From positions 1-64,000 of the forward strand of contig JABSOX010000021.1 in the NCBI GenBank assembly GCA_013215655.1: a stretch of DNA of 64,000 nt. The letters run 5' to 3'. A program made the position numbers and the translations under genes. The notes beneath the pieces are model-generated. The model made no database searches and had not been told where the DNA came from. It saw only the letters and a program-made list of their open reading frames with translations. Origin of the DNA: Colwellia sp. (GTDB taxonomy: Bacteria > Pseudomonadota > Gammaproteobacteria > Enterobacterales > Alteromonadaceae). Shown here piece after piece: positions 43,665 to 51,995 of the stretch (positions are counted from its first letter, which is position 1; every line of letters starts with the position of its first letter).

Positions 43665-43709
43665 ACAAAGTTGTCAGTTTAAGAATTTGCTTACATCAAT
43701 TAGTCTTGT

Positions 43710-45125
43710 TTAATAAATCGCTATTTGAGCTTCATAGACAACATTTTTACCTTCTAGCTCTTCAAACATCAGCGATAAAGCATAATTATCAGTATGTACT
43801 TCAGCTTTATCAAATAAAAATATCGCTTCTTTGTCTAAGTATTTTTGGCTCTTTTCAACACTAATACCTTGTTTTATTTCACCTAATGACCAACCATGAG
43901 ACTGTTCATTAATCAATGCATTCTCTATCAAATAAAGCTTATTAAATTGCTCTTTTTTCATCAAAACAAGTAGGTTGTTATTATAAATGTTCAAATCGGA
44001 ATATCGTGAAAGTGATATAAAACCAATAGGTGCTCCTAGTTGTTCTAGTAATTTATCTTTCTGTATCTCTTGACTATTTCGCAGTTGTGAATATAAATGA
44101 TCTATCACTTTAAATTGAGCTTTCGAACGCACAGCAATACGCTGTTTATTTTGTTTGTAGTTATTTGCTTTAAGCGTAAAGCCAATTAATTCATAGCTTT
44201 TTTCTAAAGAACGTTGGTCTCTATTAAATATGAAATTCAATGTTAGAGTATTTTCATGGTCTTTCAATACTAACTGATCTTGGTTATTCAATTTAGCGGT
44301 TATATTCAGCGCAGATTTAACATCCGATAACAGCATTTTATAAACTACTTGTTGGTTGATCTGCCAGAGAAAATCATCAAAAAAATCAAGAGGTGGTACT
44401 TTATTGACCATGTCTTGCGATAAATAAGCTGAATTATTTTGAATTTTCATTAACTTATCAGACTGAAAGTAGAACCAATGTCTTCTTCCATAGCCAAGCA
44501 CAACTTCATCTACCATCACTTTAAGTTTTACACTGGGTTCACCAAGCACATTAATAACATGCTGATAGCTTGAGCCAATATTAACCCCATAAACGCCATG
44601 TTTAAGCGAGACTTCATCATTGCTCATAGTCGGTCTCTTAACAATCACTTTACTGGCAATGGCAATGGCAATGGTAACGGTTTCGTTGTAGGTAAAAATG
44701 GTGTTAGATTTTATATCAGTTACTTTGTTGCCTTGATGATTTAATGGGGTTCTTTTTCGTTTTTTATTGCTATTTTCTTCACAAAGGTTGATTAATTCCG
44801 CATGATACCTAACAAGGAAACTCGTATTTACGATACCTTTCGGGTCCCTATATTTTTTAACTTTTTTAGCGGTTAAAATTACCGCGTCAGCATTAGCATT
44901 TTTTGCCCTAACTTTAATTTTGTCCAATAGGCTTTTTACTATTTTAATAGAGAGAGGCGTATCTGTGATGATTTTTATTTTAGTTTTATCGACCACTTCA
45001 TAAGAGCAGTTCGGGTAATAATCTAAAATAGGAGGCAGTTCACTTTTAGTCTGAGCTAGGCTAAAAAAAGAAAACAAGACCAATAAAAAAGTCAAAGTTA
45101 CCTTGTTGAGTGATGAGTAATACAA
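43710..45125 (-). CDS. Large secreted protein of unknown function
   Basis: 471 residues from a TTG start at 45125, with AAGGAT 5 bases before it. The signal peptide is LTFLLVLFSFFSLAQ. The mature protein has an N-terminal alpha/beta part (PNCSYEVVDKTKIKIITDTP; a small domain with ADAVILTAKKVKKY), a Lys/Arg-rich linker, and from about residue 165 two related parts (HGVYGVNIGSSYQHVINVLGEPSVKL and LGAPIGFISLSRYSDLN). Each opens with a G-x-x-x-x-V-x-x-x-L-G-x-P pattern similar to lipoprotein-type SmpA/BamE-like repeats. I cannot name it. It stands alone in a gene-poor region. Confidence 0.68.
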   Translation of the reverse strand: MYYSSLNKVTLTFLLVLFSFFSLAQTKSELPPILDYYPNCSYEVVDKTKIKIITDTPLSIKIVKSLLDKIKVRAKNANADAVILTAKKVKKYRDPKGIVNTSFLVRYHAELINLCEENSNKKRKRTPLNHQGNKVTDIKSNTIFTYNETVTIAIAIASKVIVKRPTMSNDEVSLKHGVYGVNIGSSYQHVINVLGEPSVKLKVMVDEVVLGYGRRHWFYFQSDKLMKIQNNSAYLSQDMVNKVPPLDFFDDFLWQINQQVVYKMLLSDVKSALNITAKLNNQDQLVLKDHENTLTLNFIFNRDQRSLEKSYELIGFTLKANNYKQNKQRIAVRSKAQFKVIDHLYSQLRNSQEIQKDKLLEQLGAPIGFISLSRYSDLNIYNNNLLVLMKKEQFNKLYLIENALINEQSHGWSLGEIKQGISVEKSQKYLDKEAIFLFDKAEVHTDNYALSLMFEELEGKNVVYEAQIAIY

Positions 45126-45314
45126 ATTATATCCTTATGCATTAGGCGTTTTATTTAGTTTATAAATAGTGATAGTACAATAACTAAACGTTCGTACTTA
45201 TATTATTTTTATATTGTTTTTATATTAACAAACACCATATTTTGGCACTTAAACAATGCGTTAGTTCAGAGCCCCATTCTTCAAAAACTTAATACGGCCA
45301 TTTTAAATTTACGT

Positions 45315-45569
45315 TTAAGAGTCACTTTCCTCAGTATACTTTGTTATAACTCTTGATCTTATTTGATCTGCAATATCTTTCCGATCAGGAGCCCAATCTC
45401 CATAGACATAATCATCTAATGTAATAGGGATAAGAACTTCTGAACCACCTTCTTTCGCTTCTCGTTCAAGTACACGCTCAATTTCATTCAATACACCAAC
45501 CCTTGTCAATGACTCTTCTGAGCATACCAGTAAAACTCGATCATGATTATTAACCCCATCATGCATCAT
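45315..45569 (-). pseudogene. TIR-domain protein, internal fragment
   Basis: 84 residues: MMHDGVNNHDRVLLVCSEES, then VLNEIERVLEREAKEGGS, LIPITLDDYVYGDWAP and DIADQIRSRVI. This is the middle and end of the TIR (Toll/interleukin-1 receptor) domain found in bacterial NADase-type defence proteins. The N-terminal strand with the usual F-I-S-Y/H motif and the effector or sensor half are missing. Nine further in-frame codons lie upstream of the ATG, before a TAA stop. The glutamate expected in the SEES(L) helix region is kept. Too short to be a whole domain, it is best read as a broken defence gene. Confidence 0.65.
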
Positions 45570-46042
45570 TCGAGGTAAGTCGGTTTCATTATTGAGTTAA
45601 TAACTCAGGATCTTCATGTATGTTTCCCATATCAATAATTCATTTTTTAATTAATTCCGTCATCAATTTAACGAAACCATTTACAGTAATTTTAATTGAG
45701 TAATTAATGCTAACTATTACCACAACGCCGACCTAATTTAGACGCGAATCTCTCACATTAAATAGTCTGCTTAGCCACCATTACCGTCACTCAAATAATC
45801 GTTTTGTTATGACTTCAAAATACCAAAAACGGGTTTTAAGCACCACAACTGTCATTCATGATAGAGCTGGTAAAATCAACTTTTTTAATTTAAGAACAAA
45901 TCGATTAGTAGGATATTAAGTTTTATCAAAGTGTCCTGTGCCATTAAACCAAAACGGTTGATAGCTAAACTCTGTCATTAGACAAATTGAATTTAACGGT
46001 TATATTTATAACTTAGAATGGATAAATATATAGGACATTCAC
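45570..46042. other. 473-bp intergenic stretch
   Basis: AT-rich, no supported gene. A 36-codon frame at 45809-45919 has no ribosome site and no family and is not called. No further parts of the TIR gene could be read on the minus strand. Confidence 0.5.
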
Positions 46043-46354
46043 ATGATAGTTGCACGTTGGTCAATAGACGCAAAATTTGGACATAAGTCTGATCTTATTG
46101 ATTCTTTGTCAAAATGGCAAAATAGTTTTGGAACCCAAATAGGATGGGATGGAAAGTGTCGAATCCTAACAGGCTCTGTTGGTGCTTTAGAGTCAACGGT
46201 TATCTCTGAAATCACTCTTAATAGTATAGCTGAATTAAGTGAATCATGGGACAAGCTAGCAGAGTTAGATGGACATAAAGAATGGAGTATTGAACTTGAG
46301 CCTCACGTAGTATCTGGCTCTATGAAGTGGGAAGTATACCGTATTGTTGAATAA
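46043..46354 (+). CDS. Small cytoplasmic protein of unknown function (ABM/dimeric alpha-beta barrel-like)
   Basis: 103 residues from ATG 46043 with TAGGAC upstream. Its pattern of short strands and helices (VARWSIDAKFGHKSDLIDSLSKW; RILTGSVGALESTVISEITL; LEPHVVSGSMKWEVYRI) resembles the dimeric alpha-beta barrel group (antibiotic-biosynthesis monooxygenase/DUF6176-like), in which a monomer of about 100 residues pairs with another. There are no obvious catalytic residues. There is no signal peptide. It sits alone between repeat-rich intergenic stretches. The fold guess is weak. Confidence 0.6.
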   Translation: MIVARWSIDAKFGHKSDLIDSLSKWQNSFGTQIGWDGKCRILTGSVGALESTVISEITLNSIAELSESWDKLAELDGHKEWSIELEPHVVSGSMKWEVYRIVE

Positions 46355-46455
46355 TTTAAATTATAAAAAGTAGCAACTAGTGGCCTCTTCTCTAGTTATA
46401 ATGTCCCCTTACGGCTGATATTTCACTGTTGGTTGTAATCTCATTTAACCAATTT

Positions 46456-46581
46456 TCAACGTTTCTGACTGACTAATTCGCCACCATAGCTGTCATAGAG
46501 ATTTTTAATCAAAGCAGGAGTCTCATACGACAAGTTGACGCAGCGAACATATGAACTACCTGGTGAAAGCTGAGCAACCAT
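46456..46581 (-). CDS. Possible 41-residue remnant or small protein
   Basis: A 41-codon frame with coding-like composition (MVAQLSPGSSYVRCVNL; LIKNLYDSYGGELVSQKR). No ribosome site precedes it and the frame extends about ten codons upstream before a stop, so it may be the end of a lost gene. No family recognised. Confidence 0.2.
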   Translation of the reverse strand: MVAQLSPGSSYVRCVNLSYETPALIKNLYDSYGGELVSQKR

Positions 46582-46642
46582 ATCTGTGCTGATTGATAAA
46601 ATTATGGAGTTTTAATGCGAAGGGGCGGATTAATTCTGCTTT

Positions 46643-46873
46643 TTAACCTGCGGCATAGAGTTTCTTAAAATTTTTTAGATTCCAGCCAATCATTACTTCA
46701 TTACCAATTTTAAGGGCTGGTACAGAGCGAGCCCCTATAGCGTCAAGCTCTTTTCTACCGCGCTGCATTTTCGCATTTGTTAATCTGTATTTAATGCCAT
46801 TATCATCCAAGTATTTTTGAGCTTCACGGCAATGGGGGCATTTATCTGAAATATATAAAACAACGCGTTTCAT
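46643..46873 (-). CDS. Glutaredoxin-like protein
   Basis: 76 residues from ATG 46873 (GTAAAGG just upstream; a GTG one codon earlier is also in frame). The thioredoxin fold is compact: VVLYISDKCPHCREAQKYLDDNGI with the active site C-P-H-C (about residues 12-15), then GARSVPALKIGNEVMIG with the cis-Pro and the glutathione-side loop. C-P-H-C with a lone-domain size fits the NrdH/Grx-like group that reduces ribonucleotide reductase or mixed disulfides. The substrate is not proven. It stands alone. Confidence 0.85.
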   Translation of the reverse strand: MKRVVLYISDKCPHCREAQKYLDDNGIKYRLTNAKMQRGRKELDAIGARSVPALKIGNEVMIGWNLKNFKKLYAAG

Positions 46874-46876
46874 CAC

Positions 46877-47369
46877 TAACCTTTACAGAACTGTTAAAGA
46901 CTAACTATTTTACTGAATTCTCAAAAATAAACAAAAATTAATTAACTGAACAATCGATTCTATACAAAGAAAATTAAGCTACTCTAGTAAACCAACGGGG
47001 TCAAAGCATTTGAAGTAGTCGTTTTGGCTTTGATTTAATAGTTTCAGGTTAGAGCTGCCAACGGCAGCAATGTAACTTGAAGCAGACCTTAGGTAGTGAG
47101 ATGTTGAGACTTCAGCAACGCGCACCAAGAAGTCCTTAGCGGTATATTATTTTTCAATGTTAATTTATAACTGGCTAAGGCTAACTAACACCACGAAGCG
47201 GACTCAATATATGACTTAAAAACCTGCCAAATCAGGTCCGCTATGGATACGTAAACGGACATAATTAATTGAGAAGCTTCGAATACTTTGTTCTTATAGA
47301 AAGCCTCGAAAAAATGCCAGCCATGAGTAAATACGACTGTTATAGCTGACATTGGATGTAAAAGACATA
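46877..47369. repeat. 493-bp intergenic stretch containing a dispersed repeat copy
   Basis: From 46984 to 47146 the minus strand has a coding-like text without a start codon: KDFLVRVAEVSTSHYLRSAS, then YIAAVGSSNLKLLNQSQ and DYFKCFDPVGLLE before a stop. Its first part overlaps the unit start seen at 43527 (CGCGCACCAAGAAG). Downstream, a segment with TCCGCTATGGATACGTAAAC resembles 52320-52370. This looks like a genome-wide intergenic repeat family, not a gene. Confidence 0.5.
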
Positions 47370-47750
47370 TTAGTGTTTTGTTGATGAATACAAGCTATTA
47401 CTTGAGCATTTTGCTAGTAATTTAAATTCTTTCTGTAAAGCTTTACCTTCATTAGTTTTCTCCATTATATTCTCACCTGCCGCCCAAGATTGCATATTGG
47501 GGTATACATCAACAAAAAGAAAGCCATCTTGCTTGCCAACTCTAGGATCCAAATCATAGGAGTTTATACCTCCTCCCTTAACATTTGCATTCATGAATTT
47601 CACCCATTTATCGTTTAAAACACCTACATCTTTCATCGTTTTATTTTCTTTTAACTTGCACTGCCAGACATCGACAATAGTTGACTCCGCGTAAATACTT
47701 GCACTAAATATAAAGGCTACGACGCTTATAAATTTAATTAAATTGTTCAT
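47370..47750 (-). CDS. Small secreted protein of unknown function
   Basis: 126 residues with a signal peptide (LIKFISVVAFIFSASIYAES, cleavage near 22). The mature part has two Cys that may form a disulfide (VWQCKLKENK and LLAKCSSN) and a central region with Trp and Asp (VDVYPNMQSWAAGENIME). It has the general size and layout of ABM-like or periplasmic stress proteins, but I do not recognise a family. It lies alone between two long intergenic stretches. Confidence 0.6.
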   Translation of the reverse strand: MNNLIKFISVVAFIFSASIYAESTIVDVWQCKLKENKTMKDVGVLNDKWVKFMNANVKGGGINSYDLDPRVGKQDGFLFVDVYPNMQSWAAGENIMEKTNEGKALQKEFKLLAKCSSNSLYSSTKH

Positions 47751-48146
47751 TGTTTTTCCTTGATTAAATTTTTCAAAGAAAACGAAGGTGGATATTATTA
47801 CCTAAGACATCATTCTTAAAATTACTTTCGGCTCAATTATTGTTCACTAACTTTATTAACGCAATTTATTAGCATTCTATTAAATGTCTTTTAGCTAGTT
47901 ATAGCTTTCAGCTGGAGTTTTGATGTGTGGCTTTTACTTCCATTGGCACCTGAAAAATAATTAATTAACGACAATGTTTACTAAATGGCGGAAATGAGTA
48001 TTAAATATTTATAGGTGGTTTTTGGACTGGTATTTATCAATAGTCAACAATCTCGAATGTCACCTAAATAATCAAAATGTCTATACTGTAGATTATCAAA
48101 AAGATTAAGTTCCAATTGAAACTTACAACTTTAAGAGCGTTGAACA
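47751..48146. other. 396-bp intergenic stretch
   Basis: AT-rich upstream DNA for the divergent secreted protein and reductase genes. No gene, repeat or hairpin I can support. Confidence 0.5.
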
Positions 48147-49166
48147 ATGCAAATAAAACCTACGGTAATCGTTACTGGTGCGTCTGGATATATAGCGCCT
48201 CACGTAATAAAGCAGCTTCTTGATGAAGGCTATGCTGTTCGGGGAACATTACGAACTTTATCTGGTGGTGAATTATTGAAGGCTAATCTTTCTAAGAATA
48301 CAGATGTTAGTGACCTTTCATTTGCTCAAGCTGATTTATTGAACAACGATAATTGGGCAGCAGTGATGCAAGGTGGCGATTTTCTTATTCATATGGCCTC
48401 TCCTGTTCCTATGAAAGAACCTGCTGACGAAAACATCCTTATAAAACCAGCTAGAGACGGTACAATTAGAGTGTTAAAAGCCGCAAAACATGCTGGAATT
48501 AAAAGAATTGTCCTTACATCATCAATCGCTGCAATTTGTAGTGGATTGAATGTTCACAGAAAATATGATGAGGAAGATTGGAGTAATTTAGACAAACTTA
48601 ATGGTTCTATGTTGGCTTATACAAAAAGTAAAACCTTAGCAGAAAAAGCCGCTTGGGAGTTTGTTAAAGGAACCGATATAGCTTTAAGTACCATAAACCC
48701 ATCATTTGTTATTGGTCCACTTATAGGAACTCGACATAGTTCTTCCACTGAAATTATTCGTCGAATTATCCAAGGTAAAGATCCTGGTTGGCCGAGACTA
48801 GGTTTTTCAATGGTTGATGTTCGTGATGTAGCGAATGCTCATGTAAAAGCGATGCAGTTTAGTGAAGCCATAGGGAATCGCTTCATATGTTCTAACCAGT
48901 ATTTATGGATGTCTGAAATAGCACTAATTTTAAAGGAGTATTTTGAACCAACAGATAGGAAGATTAAAACATGGGAGCTACCTGATTTTATGGTGAAGTT
49001 CGCAGCATTATTTGATCCCACTGTCAAAATGTTATTGCCTGGACTAGGAAAAAAGAGTGAATTTGATACTTCAAAAATACGTAGTCAGTTATCATGGTCT
49101 CCGCGCTCTATAGAAGAATCGATAGTCGATACAGCAGAAAGTTTGATTAAAAATAAAAGACTCTAG
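48147..49166 (+). CDS. NAD(P)-dependent extended SDR, dihydroflavonol-4-reductase-like
   Basis: 339 residues. The nucleotide-binding motif is TGASGYIAPHVIKQLLDEGY (about 10-29), followed by GTLRTLSGGE, where Arg suggests NADPH. The catalytic pattern includes TSSIAAIC and Y-T-K-S-K (AYTKSKTLAEKAAWEF, about 164-168). The VKGTDIALSTINPSFVIGPLIG block is typical of the plant DFR/cinnamoyl-CoA-reductase-like branch, whose bacterial members reduce aldehydes or ketones. The length is normal. It is monocistronic. Confidence 0.88.
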   Translation: MQIKPTVIVTGASGYIAPHVIKQLLDEGYAVRGTLRTLSGGELLKANLSKNTDVSDLSFAQADLLNNDNWAAVMQGGDFLIHMASPVPMKEPADENILIKPARDGTIRVLKAAKHAGIKRIVLTSSIAAICSGLNVHRKYDEEDWSNLDKLNGSMLAYTKSKTLAEKAAWEFVKGTDIALSTINPSFVIGPLIGTRHSSSTEIIRRIIQGKDPGWPRLGFSMVDVRDVANAHVKAMQFSEAIGNRFICSNQYLWMSEIALILKEYFEPTDRKIKTWELPDFMVKFAALFDPTVKMLLPGLGKKSEFDTSKIRSQLSWSPRSIEESIVDTAESLIKNKRL

Positions 49167-49491
49167 CTTTCAAAAACTATAACCATAATTGGCTCAATGC
49201 TGGAGTATTTCATAGGACAATAGGGTGCCCTATAACTTAAATTTACATGATAATATTAAGTTTTGTTAAAAGTAATGTCAGTAACAACAATATTGTTGTT
49301 ACTTAAAACTCACTAATACGACATTGAAGAAGTTAGCATTTATACTGAAAGCTTTGTATGTTTTGACCTTAAGAATATATATCTTTGATGCTGAGATCTA
49401 TGCGATGGTTTAATATCGAAAGCAAAGCTATGACTGGCAATAGCACGAATGTGGTCTACGATTAGTTTGGATCCAACCAAGGAGAATTCTA
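49167..49491. other. 325-bp intergenic stretch
   Basis: Leads into the high-GC gene. Contains the palindrome described at 49281; the last 120 bp are noticeably less AT-rich and carry the strong ribosome site AAGGAGAATTCT before 49492. Confidence 0.5.
49281..49302. promoter_or_regulatory. 22-bp perfect palindrome
   Basis: GTAACAACAAT (49281-49291) followed at once by its reverse complement, with no loop. A perfect palindrome without a loop fits a dimeric-regulator operator better than a terminator. It lies 115 bp after the reductase gene and 190 bp before the high-GC gene. Confidence 0.5.
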
Positions 49492-50022
49492 ATGCTAAAT
49501 CCAGATAAAAAGAAAATATTGCTAGCCTTTGCTGTAATACTGCTCGCAGGCACTGTCCAAGCGGCCGACAAAAAGGCCCTGATCGCTCAAGCAAAATCCG
49601 CTGCACCTTCGATGATTAGTGCTGATGCCACGATAATTTATCGTGGAGAAGTGCTCCTTGAAGGCAGCAACGGCTGGGTTTGCTTGCCGGAAACCCTTCC
49701 CGACGACAAAGCGCCAATGTGCAACGATGCGGTGTGGATGGAAATGATGAGCGCAGTAGGCACTAAAGCCCCGTTCTCCTCAACCAAAATGGGTTTTTCC
49801 TATATGTTGCAAGGCGATGGCGGCGTGTCCAACTCTGATCCCTACCATGCCGATCATATGAACGCACCCGACTTTATCAAAGAAGGACCACACCTAATGA
49901 TCATTGTGCCCAAAGCTGCGCTACAGGGCATCACCAACGACCCTCAAGCAGGAGGCCCTTATGTGATGTGGGGCGAAACCGACTATGCACATATTATGAT
50001 ACCGGTGGCGAATAGGAAATAA
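49492..50022 (+). CDS. Secreted protein of unknown function with high GC (probable acquisition)
   Basis: 176 residues with a Sec signal peptide (KILLAFAVILLAGTVQAA). The mature protein has a WVCLPETLPDDKAPMCNDAVW segment with two Cys, then FSYMLQGDGGVSNSDPYHAD and, after a loop, GPHLMIIVPKAAL and GGPYVMWGETDYAHIMIPV. I do not recognise a family. Its codons favour G and C (estimate about 50% GC), well above the surrounding 35-38%, and it has a strong ribosome site and its own terminator, as expected for a gene brought in with its signals. No integrase or repeat flanks it. Confidence 0.72.
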   Translation: MLNPDKKKILLAFAVILLAGTVQAADKKALIAQAKSAAPSMISADATIIYRGEVLLEGSNGWVCLPETLPDDKAPMCNDAVWMEMMSAVGTKAPFSSTKMGFSYMLQGDGGVSNSDPYHADHMNAPDFIKEGPHLMIIVPKAALQGITNDPQAGGPYVMWGETDYAHIMIPVANRK

Positions 50023-50338
50023 AGTAAACAGAGAACAAATAAAACAGCCCAGCACTAGGCCGGGCTATTTTGATTTTACGAAGAGGGTTTGGTTATTACA
50101 GCGTCCGCTGTACCAACTTTTTCTGGTTTGGTCAGTGATTGAGCATAATATTTAAGAGTATTAATCACCAAATGAGATCGCTATCCAAAGATCACTTTTA
50201 CCGCAAAGTTTTTAGTATTGAGCTATTTTTCATCTTTTATTAACTCGGATGTAAGGTACTCTTTTGTTACTACTAATATCGTTAAAACCAACAATAAATG
50301 TATAATTTTTATCTATCAATTCTTAGACCTCTCTATAG
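50023..50338. other. Intergenic stretch after the high-GC gene
   Basis: Contains the terminator at 50046 and, near 50190-50250, a weakly matching piece of the dispersed repeat family. No gene. Confidence 0.45.
50046..50070 (+). terminator. Terminator after the high-GC gene
   Basis: AGCCC (50046-50050) pairs with GGGCT (50062-50066), extended inward by two more pairs around one mismatch, and followed by ATTTTGATTTT. It has a GC-rich stem with a T-rich 3' side. Confidence 0.65.
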
Positions 50339-50530
50339 ATGAATAAATTAATCACAGTAATTATTCTCCTATCATTATCTTCTTTCATCCGAACTGAGCC
50401 ATTAAAAGTAGTATCATGGAATATCGCTTGGTTAGGCTCGCATGACAATAACAAGCGTGTAGGTAATGATTATAAGTAATTAGCCAAATATGCATCAAAA
50501 TTGAAAGAGGAGAAAAAAATATTACATTAA
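50339..50530 (+). pseudogene. Endonuclease/exonuclease/phosphatase family protein, N-terminal remnant
   Basis: From ATG 50339: a signal-peptide-like MNKLITVIILLSLSSFIRTE, then LKVVSWNIAWLGSHDNNKRV and GNDYK, a TAA stop at 50477, and then LAKYASKL in the same frame. The V-S-W-N-I-A-W-L-G start and LAKYAxKL are the first blocks of secreted EEP-fold nucleases/phosphatases. Everything beyond is missing, and the sequence runs into the XRE fragment at 50482. A dead 5' stub. Confidence 0.65.
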
Positions 50531-50628
50531 CCAAAATCTATCAAATCTGTGGTGTATTTAATATAAAACCCGTTGATTTGTTATTAGTTGAATGTAAGCT
50601 TAATAAAGAAAGGATACAGGTAATATAA
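50482..50628 (+). pseudogene. XRE-type regulator, C-terminal remnant
   Basis: In the frame starting at 50482: SQICIKIERGEKNITLTKIY then QICGVFNIKPVDLL, followed by a short tail and a stop at 50628. I-E-R-G-E-K-N-I-T-L-T-K-I is the recognition helix and following turn of XRE/Cro-type DNA-binding domains. The N-terminal helices are absent: the sequence joins the EEP remnant at about 50480-50505. Confidence 0.6.
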
Positions 50629-50688
50629 TATGAAAAAAATAAATAAAAATAGATTTTACGAGCGTAATATTAAAGAAAAACTAATAAG

Positions 50689-51031
50689 GTGGATTATAGG
50701 AGACACTTTCAAGAACAGAACGCTAATATATATAAACAATCAGTAGTTAATTCTAAACTAGTACTCACTAGTACTCACTAGTACTCACTAGTACTCACTA
50801 GTACTCACTAGTATCATCATTTCTTTTCTTGCTCTTTTGATAACTGTAGTAGACTGGAACGTAGCGATTTATCAAATACAATATCAATCAAAAGTTAATG
50901 ATCTAAAAGGTATGTTAACTGCAGTTTCAGAATATGAAAAGTCCATCAATACTTTTTTTCCAACTCATGCAATCTACTCAATTCAGGCCTATCTATTAGT
51001 TATCATATTGACAATAAAGGTGATGGGGTGA
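50689..51031 (+). pseudogene. Small membrane-protein gene, apparently disrupted by a 10-bp repeat array
   Basis: If the 50757-50813 repeat is taken as a single copy, one frame runs from GTG 50689 (DYRRHFQEQNANIYKQS) through the repeat into IIISFLALLITVVDWNVAIY and QYQSKVNDLKGMLTAVSEYEKS, a one-segment membrane protein. In the actual sequence five copies shift the frame and the array itself carries TAG stops. The 3' end is uncertain; beyond 51020 another frame reads GDGVTDIKEFFAN and then a stop. It lies directly behind the XRE remnant, as the second gene of a former two-gene unit would. Confidence 0.4.
50757..50813. repeat. 10-bp tandem repeat, about 5.5 copies
   Basis: GTACTCACTA is repeated exactly five times from 50761, plus partial copies at both ends (ACTA at 50757 and GTA at 50811). 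Each copy junction makes ACTAGT. Because 10 is not a multiple of three, any copy-number change shifts the reading frame of the gene at 50689. Confidence 0.92.
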
Positions 51032-51512
51032 CAGACATCAAAGAATTCTTTGCTAATTGATGATGATAAATTAATAGAGAAAATAACGAATTATCAATTA
51101 ACCTTATCGACAACTAAGTTCTACAATATAAATCAAGAGGTTATGACGACAAATTTTCGACCTTATTAGGTCTGTCATCTTTGCATATATTGAACGCTTC
51201 TAATGCGCACTTCTACCATTTGAAGACTTCAGCAAACACCATACTGCGAAAATAAGGATTTGTGATTGTTTGGTATGTTTTTAGAACGTTGATACGCCTA
51301 AAGGAAACATTATTATTTGGAATAATACATTCCCACTGCATTGCCAAACGCATCGGCTAGCGATCAACGCTAACCGAATTTAAAGTGTCTCAGATCTCAT
51401 TTATTTCAGATAAAATCGAAATTTAGAGCCTTTAAAAACGTGTTCTGTCCCCTATTTACTGCGACAAATCATTTAAATTTACTCTGCCCCCGTTTATTAC
51501 TTGATTAAGTGA
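51032..51512. other. Intergenic stretch with decayed coding text
   Basis: 480 bp of AT-rich DNA. Near the start, a short acidic frame reading NKGDGVTDIKEFFAN resembles the end of a calcium-binding repeat protein, but no gene body is left. Otherwise nothing recognised. Confidence 0.4.
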
Positions 51513-51995
51513 CTAGTCCTGACAATGAGCATCAACAAGTGTGATTTGCGAGATAAGCACGCTATTGGGCGCAACTGATCCTGGTAAACCTTTGCTGCCG
51601 TATGCTAAATCGGCCGGTATATAAAGCTCCCAGGTTTCACCAACCTTCATCATAGGCACACCTTCACGCCAACCTTTAATCATTTTAGATAGCTGTAACT
51701 TACTGGGATTACCACGTTGGTAACTACTGTCGATGATTTGTTTCGATTTAGCTGACAACATTTTATAGTGCACAGTAACGTTATAATCAGGATCAGGTTT
51801 ACAACCAGCACTTTGCTCTAAAACTTTGTACTGCAACCCAGAGCCAGTGGCTACCACCCCCTCTCGTTTAAGATTCTTGGTAAACCAGTGTGCATTGATT
51901 CTTTCGAGGCTATACACTCTATTGGAGTTATTTGAACTAGCGCAACCAAACATCAAGGAACAAGTAAAACTGACGAACAAAGTGCGTATTAACAT
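51513..51995 (-). CDS. FKBP-type peptidyl-prolyl isomerase, lipoprotein
   Basis: 160 residues. Lipobox SLMFGC near residue 18 followed by ASSNNSN. The FKBP domain has GSGLQYKVLEQSAGCKP, VTVHYKMLSAKSKQIIDSSY, and further on GWREGVPMMKVGETWELYIPADLAYG with SVAPNSVLISQITL at the end, the standard Mip/FkpA-type core (about 110 residues). The dimerisation domain of FkpA/Mip is absent; an N-terminal linker of about 30 residues takes its place. It should speed Xaa-Pro isomerisation at the periplasmic face. It stands alone, followed by a repeat-rich stretch. Confidence 0.85.
   Translation of the reverse strand: MLIRTLFVSFTCSLMFGCASSNNSNRVYSLERINAHWFTKNLKREGVVATGSGLQYKVLEQSAGCKPDPDYNVTVHYKMLSAKSKQIIDSSYQRGNPSKLQLSKMIKGWREGVPMMKVGETWELYIPADLAYGSKGLPGSVAPNSVLISQITLVDAHCQD

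Noticed and set aside
45809-45919. 36-codon frame starting MTSKYQKR
   Set aside because: No ribosome site, no family and a length expected by chance in AT-rich DNA.
46984-47146. 55-codon minus-strand frame (FLVRVAEVSTSHY)
   Set aside because: No start codon and partly shared with other intergenic copies; recorded as repeat, not as a gene.
50630-50746. 38-codon frame starting MKKINKNRFYER right after the XRE remnant
   Set aside because: The start is well placed, but another frame from 50689 gives a longer text continuing across the repeat; I treat this one as chance or as a disrupted 5' end.
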